Position numbers and translations under genes: made by a program
Notes under the pieces: generated by a model
Told to the model about the DNA's origin: nothing
What the model saw: only the letters and a program-made list of their open reading frames with translations
The model's database searches: none
Part shown: positions 9,822 through 20,020 of the stretch, piece after piece
Layout of the letters: the number at the start of each line of letters is the position of its first letter
Position numbering within the stretch: position 1 is the stretch's first letter
NCBI RefSeq assembly: GCF_001746755.1
Contig: NZ_MCGG01000006.1
Coordinates: 1 to 46,634 of the forward strand
Direction: 5' to 3'
From: Magnetovibrio blakemorei
GTDB taxonomy: Bacteria > Pseudomonadota > Alphaproteobacteria > Rhodospirillales > Magnetovibrionaceae
DNA: 46,634 nucleotides

Positions 9822-9873
9822 TTTGAGAGGGCGGTGCAACAACACAACTCTCATTATGAGGAGGAGCTTTCGA

Positions 9874-11157
9874 ATGAAAAAAACCATGAAAATCCTGGCA
9901 GGTGCGGGCGCGATTGCCGCTTCGGTATTGACCGCCACCGCCGCACAGGCTGCCGACACCATCAAGGTTGGTGTTCTGCATTCCCTGTCTGGGACCATGG
10001 CCATTTCCGAGACCACGTTGAAGGACACGGTCTTGATGATGATCGATGAACAAAACAAGAAGGGCGGCCTGTTGGGCAAGAAGCTCGAAGCTGTGGTCGT
10101 TGATCCGGCATCGAACTGGCCGCTGTTTGCTGAAAAAACCCGTGAGCTGATCGAAAAAAACAACGTTGACGTGATCTTCGGTTGCTGGACTTCGGTTTCG
10201 CGCAAATCGGTTCTGCCGGTCATCGAAGAGCTGAATGGCATGCTGTTCTACCCGGTTCAATATGAAGGCGAAGAAAGTTCGCGAAACGTGTTCTACACGG
10301 GCGCTGCGCCGAACCAACAAGCCATTCCGGCTGTGGATTATTTGCTCAGCAAAGATGGTGGCGAAGCCAAGCGCATCGTGTTGCTGGGTACCGACTACGT
10401 TTACCCGCGCACGACCAACAAAATCCTGCGCTCTTACCTGCATTCCAAAGGCATCATGGATGCCGACATTATGGAGAACTACACACCGTTCGGTCACTCT
10501 GACTGGCAGACCATTGTCGCGGACGTAAAGAAATTTGCATCTGCTGGCAAAAAGACCGCCGTTGTGTCCACCATCAACGGTGACGCCAACGTGCCGTTCT
10601 ACAAAGAACTCGGCAACCAAGGCATCAAAGCGGAAGACATCCCTGTGGTGGCCTTCTCGGTCGGTGAAGAAGAACTCGCCGGTCTGGACACCAAACCGTT
10701 GGTCGGCCACTTGGCGGCTTGGAACTACTTCATGAGCGTTGATGCACCGGCGAACGCCAGCTTCATCAAAACCTGGAAGACGTTTATCAAAGACGACAAG
10801 CGCGTCACCAACGATCCGATGGAAGCCACCTATATCGGCTTCAAAATGTGGACCCAAGCCGTTGAACAGGCAGGTTCCACCGACGTGGACGCTGTGCGTC
10901 AAGCCATGTACGGCCAGACGGTTAAAAACCTGACCGGCGGTACGGCTGTCATGAACACCAACCATCACCTGTCCAAGCCGGTTCTCATCGGCGAAATCCA
11001 GGACGATGGTCAGTTCGATATCGTTTGGAAAACGGATGGTGAAGTGGTCGGCGACGCATGGTCCGACTTCTTGCCCGAAAGTGCCAAATTGACCGCCGAT
11101 TGGACCTTCCCTTGGGTCTGCGGCAACTGCGAAAAGCCTCTTTACGCAGCTCAGTAA
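9874..11157 (+). CDS. urtA: Urea ABC transporter, periplasmic urea-binding protein
   Basis: A 427-residue substrate-binding protein of the Leu/amide (HAAT) type. It captures urea in the periplasm and hands it to UrtBC. The signal peptide (MKKTMKILAGAG to AQA) is cleaved before ADTIKVGVLHSLSG, the usual UrtA N-terminus. The C-terminus WVCGNCEKPLYAAQ is characteristic of UrtA. I chose the ATG at 9874 because the strong GAGGAGGAG site ends 7 bp upstream and the signal peptide starts there; the frame is open further upstream. It is first in a 12-gene operon behind a sigma-54 promoter. Its mRNA 5' end is complementary to the predicted upstream sRNA. Confidence 0.96.
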   Translation: MKKTMKILAGAGAIAASVLTATAAQAADTIKVGVLHSLSGTMAISETTLKDTVLMMIDEQNKKGGLLGKKLEAVVVDPASNWPLFAEKTRELIEKNNVDVIFGCWTSVSRKSVLPVIEELNGMLFYPVQYEGEESSRNVFYTGAAPNQQAIPAVDYLLSKDGGEAKRIVLLGTDYVYPRTTNKILRSYLHSKGIMDADIMENYTPFGHSDWQTIVADVKKFASAGKKTAVVSTINGDANVPFYKELGNQGIKAEDIPVVAFSVGEEELAGLDTKPLVGHLAAWNYFMSVDAPANASFIKTWKTFIKDDKRVTNDPMEATYIGFKMWTQAVEQAGSTDVDAVRQAMYGQTVKNLTGGTAVMNTNHHLSKPVLIGEIQDDGQFDIVWKTDGEVVGDAWSDFLPESAKLTADWTFPWVCGNCEKPLYAAQ

Positions 11158-11188
11158 ATTGAAGATCTCTCTGTCTTAAGACCTTGTG

Positions 11189-11260
11189 CCGGGGCGGGCT
11201 CGCCTGTCAAAACTGACTGCTGTCAAAACTGACTGTCGATCTTGCCCCGGTTCCCTTTTT
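11189..11260 (+). promoter_or_regulatory. urtA-urtB intergenic repeat and terminator-like structure
   Basis: The gap holds two perfect tandem copies of the 16-mer CTGTCAAAACTGACTG (11204-11219 and 11220-11235). They sit inside a long-loop inverted repeat, CCGGGGC (11189-11195) with GCCCCGG (11244-11250), which is followed at once by TTCCCTTTTT (11251-11260). This resembles a leaky terminator. That would fit the usual need for more binding protein (UrtA) than membrane components, but the 48-nt loop makes the structure uncertain. Confidence 0.45.
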
Positions 11261-11306
11261 GAACATGACAATTTGTTATTCAATATTCGGGCGATGTGGG
11301 GAACAG

Positions 11307-12941
11307 ATGCTTTCGAAGACATTGGCAATGCGTTGGTTGGTGGTGCTGTCCGTTTTCATCGGGTTGGGTTTTGGGTCTTCAACCCCCGCCCATGCAGATG
11401 AATTTTCAGACGCGGTGCAAGCGCTGAACGCCGACAACAACACGGACAAAGCTGCTGCTATTGAAGCGCTCAGCGCCACAGGTGATGAGCGCGCCGCCAC
11501 CGTGTTGTCAGCCCTGTTGAACGGCACACTTTTTTATCGTCAATCAGACGGTCTTGTGGTGTTGTCCAAGGAGTCAGGCAACGTCACCATTCTCATTGAT
11601 CCTTCGACGATGAATGAGGTGGCGGATGTGAGCGGTTCTGAAGCCAAAAAAATTCGCATCAACAACAAACTGCGCGGCCAGCTCAAAGGTGTGCTCGGCG
11701 CGTTGACGTTGTTGAGCAAAGATGCCGATAAACGTCAAAACGCGGCGGACGAAGTGTTTAAAGCCAACGATCCGTCCATGTTGCCGGTGTTGCAAAAAGC
11801 CATTGCCCGTGAATCTGATCCAGACGTCAAGGGGCGCATGCTGCGCGCTCAAGCAGCCATTATTTTAGAATACAGCGAAGACACGGCGGCGCGCCTCAAA
11901 GCGGCACAAACGCTGGGTGAATTCACCGATCCCGATATTTCTGCGTTGTTGGGCAAAATAGCCAATACGTCTACAGACCCAGAGGTTAAAAAACTCGCCA
12001 AGGACATGCAAGACAGCGTTGAAGGCCGTCTCGCCGCGTGGTCCTTCTTAGGCAATCTGTTTCAAGGCGTGTCGTTGGGGTCCGTGCTGCTGCTGGCCGC
12101 CGTGGGGCTGGCCATTACGTTCGGCGTGATGGGCGTGATCAATATGGCGCACGGCGAAATGGTGATGTTGGGCGCGTACACCACGTTCATGGTGCAAGAT
12201 GTCATTCGCACCCATTTTCCGGCCGCCTTTGACTGGTCCCTGGCCATCGCCGTTCCAGCCGCATTTTTGGTCACGGGTGCGGTTGGCATCTTGGTCGAGC
12301 GGGGCATCATTCGCTGGCTCTATGGCCGTCCCTTGGAAACGCTGTTGGCGACCTGGGGGCTGAGTTTGATGTTGCAGCAATTGATCCGCACCCTGTTCGG
12401 TCCCACCAACCAAGAAGTCGGCAACCCCAGTTGGATGTCCGGTGCGATTGAGACCTCAACGGGCTTGGTGCTGACCTACAACCGCATTTGGATCATCGTG
12501 TTTTCTTTGGCGGTGTTAGGCATGTTGGCGTTGGTCACGCGCAAGACCATGTTCGGCCTGCAAATGCGCGCGGTGACGCAAAACCGCGCCATGGCCAATT
12601 CCATGGGCATTCGTTCGGGCTGGGTCGATGCGTTGACCTTCGCTTTGGGTTCCGGCATTGCCGGTATGGCGGGCGTGGCGCTCAGCCAAATCGACAACGT
12701 TTCGCCCAACTTGGGCCAAACCTATATCATCGACAGTTTTATGGTGGTGGTGTTCGGCGGCGTCGGCAACTTGTGGGGCACCCTGGTGGGCGCGTTCTCG
12801 CTGGGCATCGTCAACAAGTTCTTGGAACCTTATGCAGGCGCCGTGCTGGGCAAAATCTTTGTCTTGGTGGGGATCATCTTGTTCATTCAAAAACGTCCAC
12901 GGGGGCTGTTCGCCCTCAAAGGCCGCTCGGTGGAGGGTTAA
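11307..12941 (+). CDS. urtB: Urea ABC transporter permease UrtB
   Basis: A 544-residue permease forming half of the urea channel. After a signal-like N-terminus (MLSKTLAMRWLVVL to AHA) comes a helical periplasmic region of about 230 residues with repeated Ala/Leu-rich helices (about 30-255). The LivH-type membrane domain follows, with GVMGVINMAHGEMVMLGAY as its hallmark. This N-terminal extension is usual for proteobacterial UrtB and absent from LivH. The start at ATG 11307 has GGGGAA 4 bp upstream. In-frame alternatives at 11265 (ATG) and 11259 (TTG) lack ribosome sites and would precede the signal peptide with an odd sequence. Confidence 0.94.
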   Translation: MLSKTLAMRWLVVLSVFIGLGFGSSTPAHADEFSDAVQALNADNNTDKAAAIEALSATGDERAATVLSALLNGTLFYRQSDGLVVLSKESGNVTILIDPSTMNEVADVSGSEAKKIRINNKLRGQLKGVLGALTLLSKDADKRQNAADEVFKANDPSMLPVLQKAIARESDPDVKGRMLRAQAAIILEYSEDTAARLKAAQTLGEFTDPDISALLGKIANTSTDPEVKKLAKDMQDSVEGRLAAWSFLGNLFQGVSLGSVLLLAAVGLAITFGVMGVINMAHGEMVMLGAYTTFMVQDVIRTHFPAAFDWSLAIAVPAAFLVTGAVGILVERGIIRWLYGRPLETLLATWGLSLMLQQLIRTLFGPTNQEVGNPSWMSGAIETSTGLVLTYNRIWIIVFSLAVLGMLALVTRKTMFGLQMRAVTQNRAMANSMGIRSGWVDALTFALGSGIAGMAGVALSQIDNVSPNLGQTYIIDSFMVVVFGGVGNLWGTLVGAFSLGIVNKFLEPYAGAVLGKIFVLVGIILFIQKRPRGLFALKGRSVEG

Positions 12942-12944
12942 GAA

Positions 12945-14108
12945 ATGACACATCAACCTCTGTTGCTGCGGATTGTCAAAGAACCTATGGCGGTGTCTTT
13001 GTTAAGTGTGCTCATCCTGGCGGCCTTTTTGGTGCCGATGCTGAACTTGATGCTTCCCTCAGACAGCGCCTTTCATGTGCCGAGCTATGTGGTGACGTTG
13101 TTGGGCAAGTACCTGACCTATGCCCTGTTGGCGCTGAGCGTTGATTTGGTGTGGGGTTACTGTGGTATTTTGAGCCTCGGCCACGGTGCGTTTTTTGCGC
13201 TCGGCGGCTACGCCATGGGCATGTACATGATGCGCCAAATCGGTGATCGCGGCGTTTACGGCAATGCCGAGCTGCCCGATTTTATGGTGTTTCTCAATTG
13301 GCAGGAACTGCCTTGGTATTGGTATGGCTTTGACAGCTTTGGCTTTGCCATGTTGATGGTGGTGTTGGTGCCGGGGTTGCTGGCGTTTGTGTTTGGCTGG
13401 TTTGCGTTTCGCTCTCGGGTGACGGGGGTGTATCTGTCCATTATCACCCAGGCCATGACTTATGCTTTGTTGTTGGCATTTTTCCGCAACGACATGGGTT
13501 TTGGCGGCAACAACGGTCTGACGGACTTTAAAGATATTTTGGGCTTTGGTCTGCAAACGGATGGCATGCGCGCAACGCTGTTTTTCTTGTCTGCCATGGC
13601 GGTGGTGACGGGCTATTTGGTCTGTCGCTTTATAGTCGACTCACGCCTCGGCCGGGTCATTGTCGCCATTCGCGACGCTGAAAGCCGGACCCGCTTTTTG
13701 GGCTACCGGGTTGAATATTACAAGCTGTTCGTGTTCACCGTATCGGCCGTCTTGGCGGGGATTGCCGGTGCGCTTTATGTGCCCCAGGTCGGCATCATCA
13801 ACCCGTCTGAATTTTCACCGGCCAACTCCATCGAAATCGTGATTTGGGTGGCCTTGGGGGGGCGTGGATCGTTGACCGGGCCGATCATCGGGGCGTTGGT
13901 GGTCAACTACGCCAAAAGCTATTTCACGGGCGCGCTGCCGGAAGTGTGGCTGTTCATGTTGGGCGGCCTGTTTATCTTTTCCACGCTGTTTTTGCCCAAA
14001 GGCCTCGTTGGCACCAAAGCCATTTCCGACGCGTTTGAAGAACAACGTTTGCGCTTGGCCAAGTTCTTAAGACCCTACGACTACGCAGAGGGGGGAGAAG
14101 GACGATGA
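12945..14108 (+). CDS. urtC: Urea ABC transporter permease UrtC
   Basis: A 387-residue LivM-type permease, the second half of the urea channel in the inner membrane. Typical segments are visible: LVWGYCGILSLGHGAFFALG near residue 70, GVYLSIITQAMTYAL in the middle, and ALGGRGSLTGPIIGA near the C-terminus. The ATG at 12945 comes 3 bp after the urtB stop, and its own stop overlaps the urtD start by 4 bp (ATGA). This indicates translational coupling in the operon. Confidence 0.95.
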   Translation: MTHQPLLLRIVKEPMAVSLLSVLILAAFLVPMLNLMLPSDSAFHVPSYVVTLLGKYLTYALLALSVDLVWGYCGILSLGHGAFFALGGYAMGMYMMRQIGDRGVYGNAELPDFMVFLNWQELPWYWYGFDSFGFAMLMVVLVPGLLAFVFGWFAFRSRVTGVYLSIITQAMTYALLLAFFRNDMGFGGNNGLTDFKDILGFGLQTDGMRATLFFLSAMAVVTGYLVCRFIVDSRLGRVIVAIRDAESRTRFLGYRVEYYKLFVFTVSAVLAGIAGALYVPQVGIINPSEFSPANSIEIVIWVALGGRGSLTGPIIGALVVNYAKSYFTGALPEVWLFMLGGLFIFSTLFLPKGLVGTKAISDAFEEQRLRLAKFLRPYDYAEGGEGR

Positions 14109-14860
14109 ACAAACCCCATGCCAGCAACACCATTTTGTATCTCGACGGTGTATCGGTCAGCTTTGATGGCTTTAAGGCGCTCAACGACTTAAGCCTCTAT
14201 GTCGAAGAGGGCGAATTGCGCGCCATCATCGGTCCCAACGGCGCGGGCAAAACCACCATGATGGATGTCATCACCGGAAAAACCCGCCCCGACAAAGGTG
14301 ATGTTATTTTTAACGGTGGCGTCGATTTGACCCAACTGGACGAAGCCGCCATCGCCAATTTAGGCATTGGGCGCAAGTTTCAAAAACCGACTGTGTTTGA
14401 AAACCACACAGTATTTGACAATCTGGAACTGGCGCTCAAAGGCCATCGCCGTCCCCAAAGCAGCTTGTTCTTTCGTTTGAGTGGGGAACAGCAATACCGC
14501 ATCAACGAGGTGCTGGGTATCATCGCGCTCACCGACGTACATATGATGCAGGCGGGTTCACTTTCGCACGGTCAAAAGCAATGGTTGGAAATCGGTATGC
14601 TGTTGATGCAAGACCCGGATCTGTTGTTGGTTGATGAGCCGGTCGCCGGCATGACCGATGCGGAAACCGAAGCGACCGCGGTGTTGCTCAAAGATATTGC
14701 AAAAACCCGTTCGGTGGTGGTGGTCGAACACGACATGGTTTTCGTCAAGTCGCTTGATTGTCGCGTCAATGTGTTGCACGAAGGTTCTGTGCTGGCCGAA
14801 GGCAGCTTGGACGTGGTGCAACAAAACGAACAAGTCATCGAAGTGTACTTAGGTCGATGA
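14105..14860 (+). CDS. urtD: Urea ABC transporter ATP-binding protein UrtD
   Basis: A 251-residue LivG-type ATPase that powers urea import from the cytoplasmic face together with UrtE. Walker A is GPNGAGKTT (43-51), the ABC signature is SLSHGQKQWLEIG, Walker B is LLLVDEPVAGM, and the H-loop follows in VVEHDM. The signature reads SHGQ where many ABC ATPases have SGGQ, which is normal for UrtD. It overlaps urtC by 4 bp and is followed by urtE after 16 bp. Confidence 0.95.
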   Translation: MNKPHASNTILYLDGVSVSFDGFKALNDLSLYVEEGELRAIIGPNGAGKTTMMDVITGKTRPDKGDVIFNGGVDLTQLDEAAIANLGIGRKFQKPTVFENHTVFDNLELALKGHRRPQSSLFFRLSGEQQYRINEVLGIIALTDVHMMQAGSLSHGQKQWLEIGMLLMQDPDLLLVDEPVAGMTDAETEATAVLLKDIAKTRSVVVVEHDMVFVKSLDCRVNVLHEGSVLAEGSLDVVQQNEQVIEVYLGR

Positions 14861-14876
14861 AGGGGAAGGGTTCGCC

Positions 14877-15572
14877 ATGTTAAATGTACAAGACATCGAT
14901 CTTCACTATGGCGCGTCGCAGGCGTTGCGCGGTGTGGACTTAAGCGCCGCCACCGGCCAAGTCACCTGCGTGATGGGTCGCAATGGCGTCGGTAAGACGT
15001 CTTTGATGCGCGCCATTGTCGGTCAACAAGGCACCAGTGCTGGCAAGGTGATGTGGGAAGACGACGACATCACCAAGCTGAGCCCCCATGAACGTGCCCG
15101 GCGCGGCATTGCGTTTGTCCCTCAGGGCCGGGAAATTTTTCCGTTGATGAGCGTCGAAGAAAACTTGCGCACCGGATTTGCCGCAGTTCCGCGCAGCCTG
15201 CGTCATGTGCAAGACGAAATCTTCGATCTGTTTCCGGTGTTGAAAGATATGCTGCACCGTCGCGGCGGTGATTTGTCGGGCGGTCAGCAACAGCAACTGG
15301 CCATCGCCCGTGCGCTGGTCACGCGCCCGCGTTTGTTGGTTCTGGATGAACCGACCGAAGGCATTCAGCCGTCCATCATCAAAGACATCGAACGTGTGAT
15401 CCGTTTGCTGGCGTCTCGCGGTGACATGGGGGTCTTGCTGGTGGAACAATACTTTGAATTCGCCCGCGATCTGGCCGACACGTTTTGTGTGATGGACCGT
15501 GGTGAAGTGGTTCTGGCGGGCACAAAAGCGGAAATGGTGGAGGAAGATGTACGCCGTCACCTCACCGTCTAA
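14877..15572 (+). CDS. urtE: Urea ABC transporter ATP-binding protein UrtE
   Basis: A 231-residue LivF-type ATPase, partner of UrtD. Walker A is GRNGVGKTS (residues 34-42), the signature is LSGGQQQQLAIARAL, Walker B is LLVLDEPTEGIQPS, and VEQYFEFA is the switch region of this subfamily. A GAAGGG ribosome site precedes the ATG. The 3' end overlaps the proposed ureD start by 26 bp, joining the transport and urease halves of the operon. Confidence 0.95.
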   Translation: MLNVQDIDLHYGASQALRGVDLSAATGQVTCVMGRNGVGKTSLMRAIVGQQGTSAGKVMWEDDDITKLSPHERARRGIAFVPQGREIFPLMSVEENLRTGFAAVPRSLRHVQDEIFDLFPVLKDMLHRRGGDLSGGQQQQLAIARALVTRPRLLVLDEPTEGIQPSIIKDIERVIRLLASRGDMGVLLVEQYFEFARDLADTFCVMDRGEVVLAGTKAEMVEEDVRRHLTV

Positions 15573-16452
15573 GGCTCCCATCGAGGACAAAGTTCAAAGC
15601 GATACGTCGCCGTGTCCAGGCATGCACGGGCGTGTCGAAATGTCTTTTCAGGTGAGCGAACGGGGCCCGGGTCTTAAAAAGACGTGTCTTAAAGACCTGT
15701 ATCAAACCTCTCCGTTTCGGGTGCTGTTCCCAACCTTGCCCAAGGCTGAGCTAACCAGTGCCGTTTTGGTCACCACCTCGGGTGGATTGGTCGGTGGCGA
15801 TCGTTTGGATGTCAGTGTTGAAATCGAAGCTGGTGCGCGCGTTCAAGTGATGGGCCAAGCGGCGGAAAAGGTTTATCGGTCCAACGGACCCGATACGCAT
15901 TTTAACGTGGATTTGAGTGTTGAGGCGGACGCTTATCTGGAATGGTTGCCCCAAGAAACCATTGTTTTTGACCAAGCCCGCCTGCGCCGCACGACGATGG
16001 TCGATGTCGTGGAGGGCGGTGAATTTTCCGGGGCCGAGATGTTGGTGTTTGGTCGCGTCGCCATGGGCGAAACGGTCTTGAGCGGGTTGATCCGCGACAT
16101 TTGGGATGTGCGCAAAGACGGCAAACGGGTGTGGGCGGATGCGCTGCATTTGGACGGCGATATTGACGCAAAGGTGTCTCATCCGGCAGGATTTGACGGG
16201 GCTAAGGCGGTGGCGACGTTTGTTCATGTTTCGCCGCGTGCAGGGGAACGTTTAGAGATTGCCCGCACGTTGTTGGGCGAAGACCGTGAAGGTCTGCGAA
16301 CGGGCGCGACCATGGTAAACTCCATTTTGGTGGTGCGCTGGTTGGCCGATGACGCGCAGAAGATGCGCGGGGCCTTTGCTGATTTTTGGGCCGCGTTTCG
16401 CGCCCACACACAGAATTTACCGGGCACCATGCCCCGGCTTTGGCATGTCTAA
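15547..16452 (+). CDS. ureD: Urease accessory protein UreD
   Basis: A 301-residue urease maturation factor (UreD/UreH). With UreF and UreG it binds the urease apoprotein and delivers Ni and CO2 to the active site. Family segments are visible: TTSGGLVGGDRLDVSVE, EKVYRS, YLEWLPQETIVFD and FGRVAMGE. I chose the ATG at 15547 for the GGAGGAAG site directly upstream. It lies inside the end of urtE, which suggests coupling. An ATG at 15622 (MHGRVEMSF) is a shorter alternative that keeps the whole conserved domain. A C-terminal run typical of the family (GTMPRLWHV) ends the protein. Confidence 0.9.
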   Translation: MYAVTSPSKAPIEDKVQSDTSPCPGMHGRVEMSFQVSERGPGLKKTCLKDLYQTSPFRVLFPTLPKAELTSAVLVTTSGGLVGGDRLDVSVEIEAGARVQVMGQAAEKVYRSNGPDTHFNVDLSVEADAYLEWLPQETIVFDQARLRRTTMVDVVEGGEFSGAEMLVFGRVAMGETVLSGLIRDIWDVRKDGKRVWADALHLDGDIDAKVSHPAGFDGAKAVATFVHVSPRAGERLEIARTLLGEDREGLRTGATMVNSILVVRWLADDAQKMRGAFADFWAAFRAHTQNLPGTMPRLWHV

Positions 16453-16468
16453 GAGGGAGACCTAAGCG

Positions 16469-16771
16469 GTGAAACTGACACCCCGGGAAAAAGATAAACT
16501 GCTGGTCGCCATGGCGGCCAACGTGGCGCGCCGTCGTTTGGAACGGGGCGTGAAGTTGAACCATCCCGAAGCCATTGCGCTGATCACGGATTTTGTCGTC
16601 GAAGGTGCCCGCGATGGCACCTCCGTCGCCCAGCTGATGCAAGACGGCGCCAAGGTCTTGCGGCGCGACCAAGTGATGGATGGTATCGCGGAAATGATCC
16701 TCGACATTCAAGTCGAAGCGACCTTTCCCGACGGCACCAAGCTCGTCACCGTCCATGAACCCATTCGTTGA
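16469..16771 (+). CDS. ureA: Urease gamma subunit
   Basis: A 100-residue structural subunit, full length for bacterial UreA. The start [17 protein letters not shown] and the segment [14 protein letters not shown] are highly conserved. It starts with GTG (16469), 16 bp after the ureD stop and behind GGGAG at 16454. It assembles with UreB and UreC as the cytoplasmic (alpha-beta-gamma)3 enzyme. The next gene, ureB, follows after 11 bp. Confidence 0.95.
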   Translation: MKLTPREKDKLLVAMAANVARRRLERGVKLNHPEAIALITDFVVEGARDGTSVAQLMQDGAKVLRRDQVMDGIAEMILDIQVEATFPDGTKLVTVHEPIR

Positions 16772-16782
16772 AGGAAGCCGTT

Positions 16783-17106
16783 ATGATCCCCGGAGAAATC
16801 ATCACCGCGTCGGATGACATCGTTTTGAACGCGGGCCTTGAAACCTTAACCATCAGCGTCGCCAACACCGGCGACCGCCCGGTGCAAGTGGGCAGTCATT
16901 ATCATTTTTACGAAGTCAACGAAGCCCTGGACTTTGACCGGGAAGCAGCGCGGGGTTTTCGCCTCGACATTCCGGCGGGCACGGCGGTGCGCTTTGAACC
17001 CGGTCAAACCCGCGACGTTCAATTGGTGGCCTTGGCCGGCAACCGTATTGCCATTGGGTTCAACGCTAAAGTTGACGGCCCAATAGATGACAAGTTGGAG
17101 GTCTAA
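16783..17106 (+). CDS. ureB: Urease beta subunit
   Basis: A 107-residue structural subunit. It begins MIPGEII and contains [11 protein letters not shown] and the C-terminal GFNAKVDG region typical of UreB. I chose the ATG at 16783 for its GAAGGAAG site and because all UreB proteins start at MIPGE. The frame is also open from a TTG at 16768, which would place the start inside the ribosome site. ureC begins 3 bp after the stop. Confidence 0.95.
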   Translation: MIPGEIITASDDIVLNAGLETLTISVANTGDRPVQVGSHYHFYEVNEALDFDREAARGFRLDIPAGTAVRFEPGQTRDVQLVALAGNRIAIGFNAKVDGPIDDKLEV

Positions 17107-17109
17107 GAG

Positions 17110-18819
<1,710 letters not shown>

Positions 18820-18828
18820 GACCTGCAT

Positions 18829-19341
18829 ATGCGCCGCGCCACCCATGTTATCCGCAAATCAGATTGGGCCTCGAGTGAGGCGCTGGGCACCGTGACGCTC
18901 AGCTTTGAAGACCGTTTTCGTCGTCGGGTGCGCCTGATGGATGACGCGGGTGAACCGTTCCTTTTGGACTTGGTCCAGGCACAACGGTTTGAAGACGGCG
19001 ACGGTTTGGTCCTGGATGGCGGGGGCATCCTCTTGGTGAAGGCCGCCTTGGAAGATGTGTTGGATGTGTCGGGGTTAGACACCCAACACAGCGCCCGCTT
19101 GGCGTGGCACATCGGCAATCGACACACCCCAGTGGAGGTCTTGCCCAGCGGTCAATTGCGCATTCAATACGACCATGTCTTGATGCATATGCTGGAAGGC
19201 TTAGGGGGGGCAATGCAACGCCTGAACGCGCCGTTTGTCCCGGAACCGGGAGCCTATGACACACCCGCAAAAACGCCAGCAGAGGGAGAGGCCCATGATC
19301 ACACCCATCATCACAGCCACGCCCATACCCCTCACGGATAA
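18829..19341 (+). CDS. ureE: Urease accessory protein UreE (nickel metallochaperone)
   Basis: A 170-residue UreE with an N-terminal peptide-binding domain, a central metal-binding domain (WHIGNRHTPVEV, then YDHVLMHMLEGLG) and a His-rich C-terminal tail ([15 protein letters not shown]). The tail can hold several Ni ions, as in Klebsiella UreE. It passes Ni to the UreG dimer. The gene starts 9 bp after ureC, and its last 47 bp overlap the start of ureF. Confidence 0.93.
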   Translation: MRRATHVIRKSDWASSEALGTVTLSFEDRFRRRVRLMDDAGEPFLLDLVQAQRFEDGDGLVLDGGGILLVKAALEDVLDVSGLDTQHSARLAWHIGNRHTPVEVLPSGQLRIQYDHVLMHMLEGLGGAMQRLNAPFVPEPGAYDTPAKTPAEGEAHDHTHHHSHAHTPHG

Positions 19342-20020
19342 CGGTCTGCTGCGTCTGATGACGTGGTTGTCGCCGTCCTTTCCGGTCGGTGCATACGCCT
19401 ATAGCCATGGTGCGGAAGCGGCTGTGGAGATGGGCCGGGTCAAGGACTGGCAGACGGCTGCGGCGTGGGTTGGCTTTGTTTTGGAATTTGGTTCTGGGCG
19501 GGTGGACGCAGACCTCTTTGTCGCCGCATATCTGGCGGCAGACGAAAACAATGCGCAGAAATTTGTCCACGTTGCAGGCTCTGCCGACGCCCTCAAAGGC
19601 ACGGCGGAACTGGGCTTGGAATCGCGTTCTCAGGGCCAAGCCTTTGTGGATGCGGTTGAGGGGGCTTGGCCGGATAAAAAGTTTTCCAAGTTCGTCCAAG
19701 CCCTCACCGATGCCGAGGTTTTGCCATCGTATGCGGTTGTCGTTGCCGCTGCGGCCGCATTTGCCCAAGTCGGTCTGCAAGCGGCGCTGGGGGCGTATCT
19801 GCACGGTTTTGGTGCCAATATGGCCAGCGCCATTGTGCGCTTGATTCCGTTGGGCCAAACGGACGGGCAAAAAATTATTGCGGCGTTGGAACCTGTCGTA
19901 CAGCGCGCGATGGGGCACGCGTTGGAGCGTGACCCAAATGACTTGGGCAGTGCCGCGCTGAGTGTGGACTGGTTGTCCATGAAACACGAAACCCAGTATT
20001 CGAGGTTGTTCAGATCATGA
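19295..20020 (+). CDS. ureF: Urease accessory protein UreF
   Basis: A 241-residue all-helical protein that forms the UreD-UreF-UreG maturation complex. The hallmark [16 protein letters not shown] lies near the N-terminus, followed by Ala-rich helices. I chose the ATG at 19295 behind GAGGGAGAGG. The frame is open upstream, but those residues would come from the ureE His-tail region in another frame. The stop overlaps the ureG start as ATGA. Confidence 0.93.
   Translation: MITPIITATPIPLTDNGLLRLMTWLSPSFPVGAYAYSHGAEAAVEMGRVKDWQTAAAWVGFVLEFGSGRVDADLFVAAYLAADENNAQKFVHVAGSADALKGTAELGLESRSQGQAFVDAVEGAWPDKKFSKFVQALTDAEVLPSYAVVVAAAAAFAQVGLQAALGAYLHGFGANMASAIVRLIPLGQTDGQKIIAALEPVVQRAMGHALERDPNDLGSAALSVDWLSMKHETQYSRLFRS

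Larger units (their letters stand above)
9143..9873. other. Non-coding interval between the RND operon and urtA
   Basis: This 730-bp gap holds no convincing gene on either strand. From left to right it contains the leader and probable operator of the RND operon (9183-9227) and an AT-rich stretch (about 9290-9440). That stretch has an inverted pair GCACATAA (9378-9385) and TTATGTGC (9402-9409) and an imperfect repeat of TTATGTGCTTAAA as TTATGCTTAAA. Next come a predicted minus-strand sRNA (9507-9602) with its promoter, and a sigma-54 promoter and leader for urtA (9806-9873). The AT-rich part could hold enhancer or bending sites for nitrogen control, but I see no full NtrC site. Confidence 0.7.

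Noticed and set aside
9751-10968. A 405-codon open frame on the minus strand opposite urtA
   Set aside because: It is a mirror of the strongly conserved urtA frame, with no ribosome site and a composition typical of antisense shadows of GC-rich genes.
11259-11306. Upstream TTG/ATG starts for urtB
   Set aside because: They lack ribosome sites, overlap the T-run of the intergenic structure and would place a non-signal-like extension before the signal peptide that begins at 11307.
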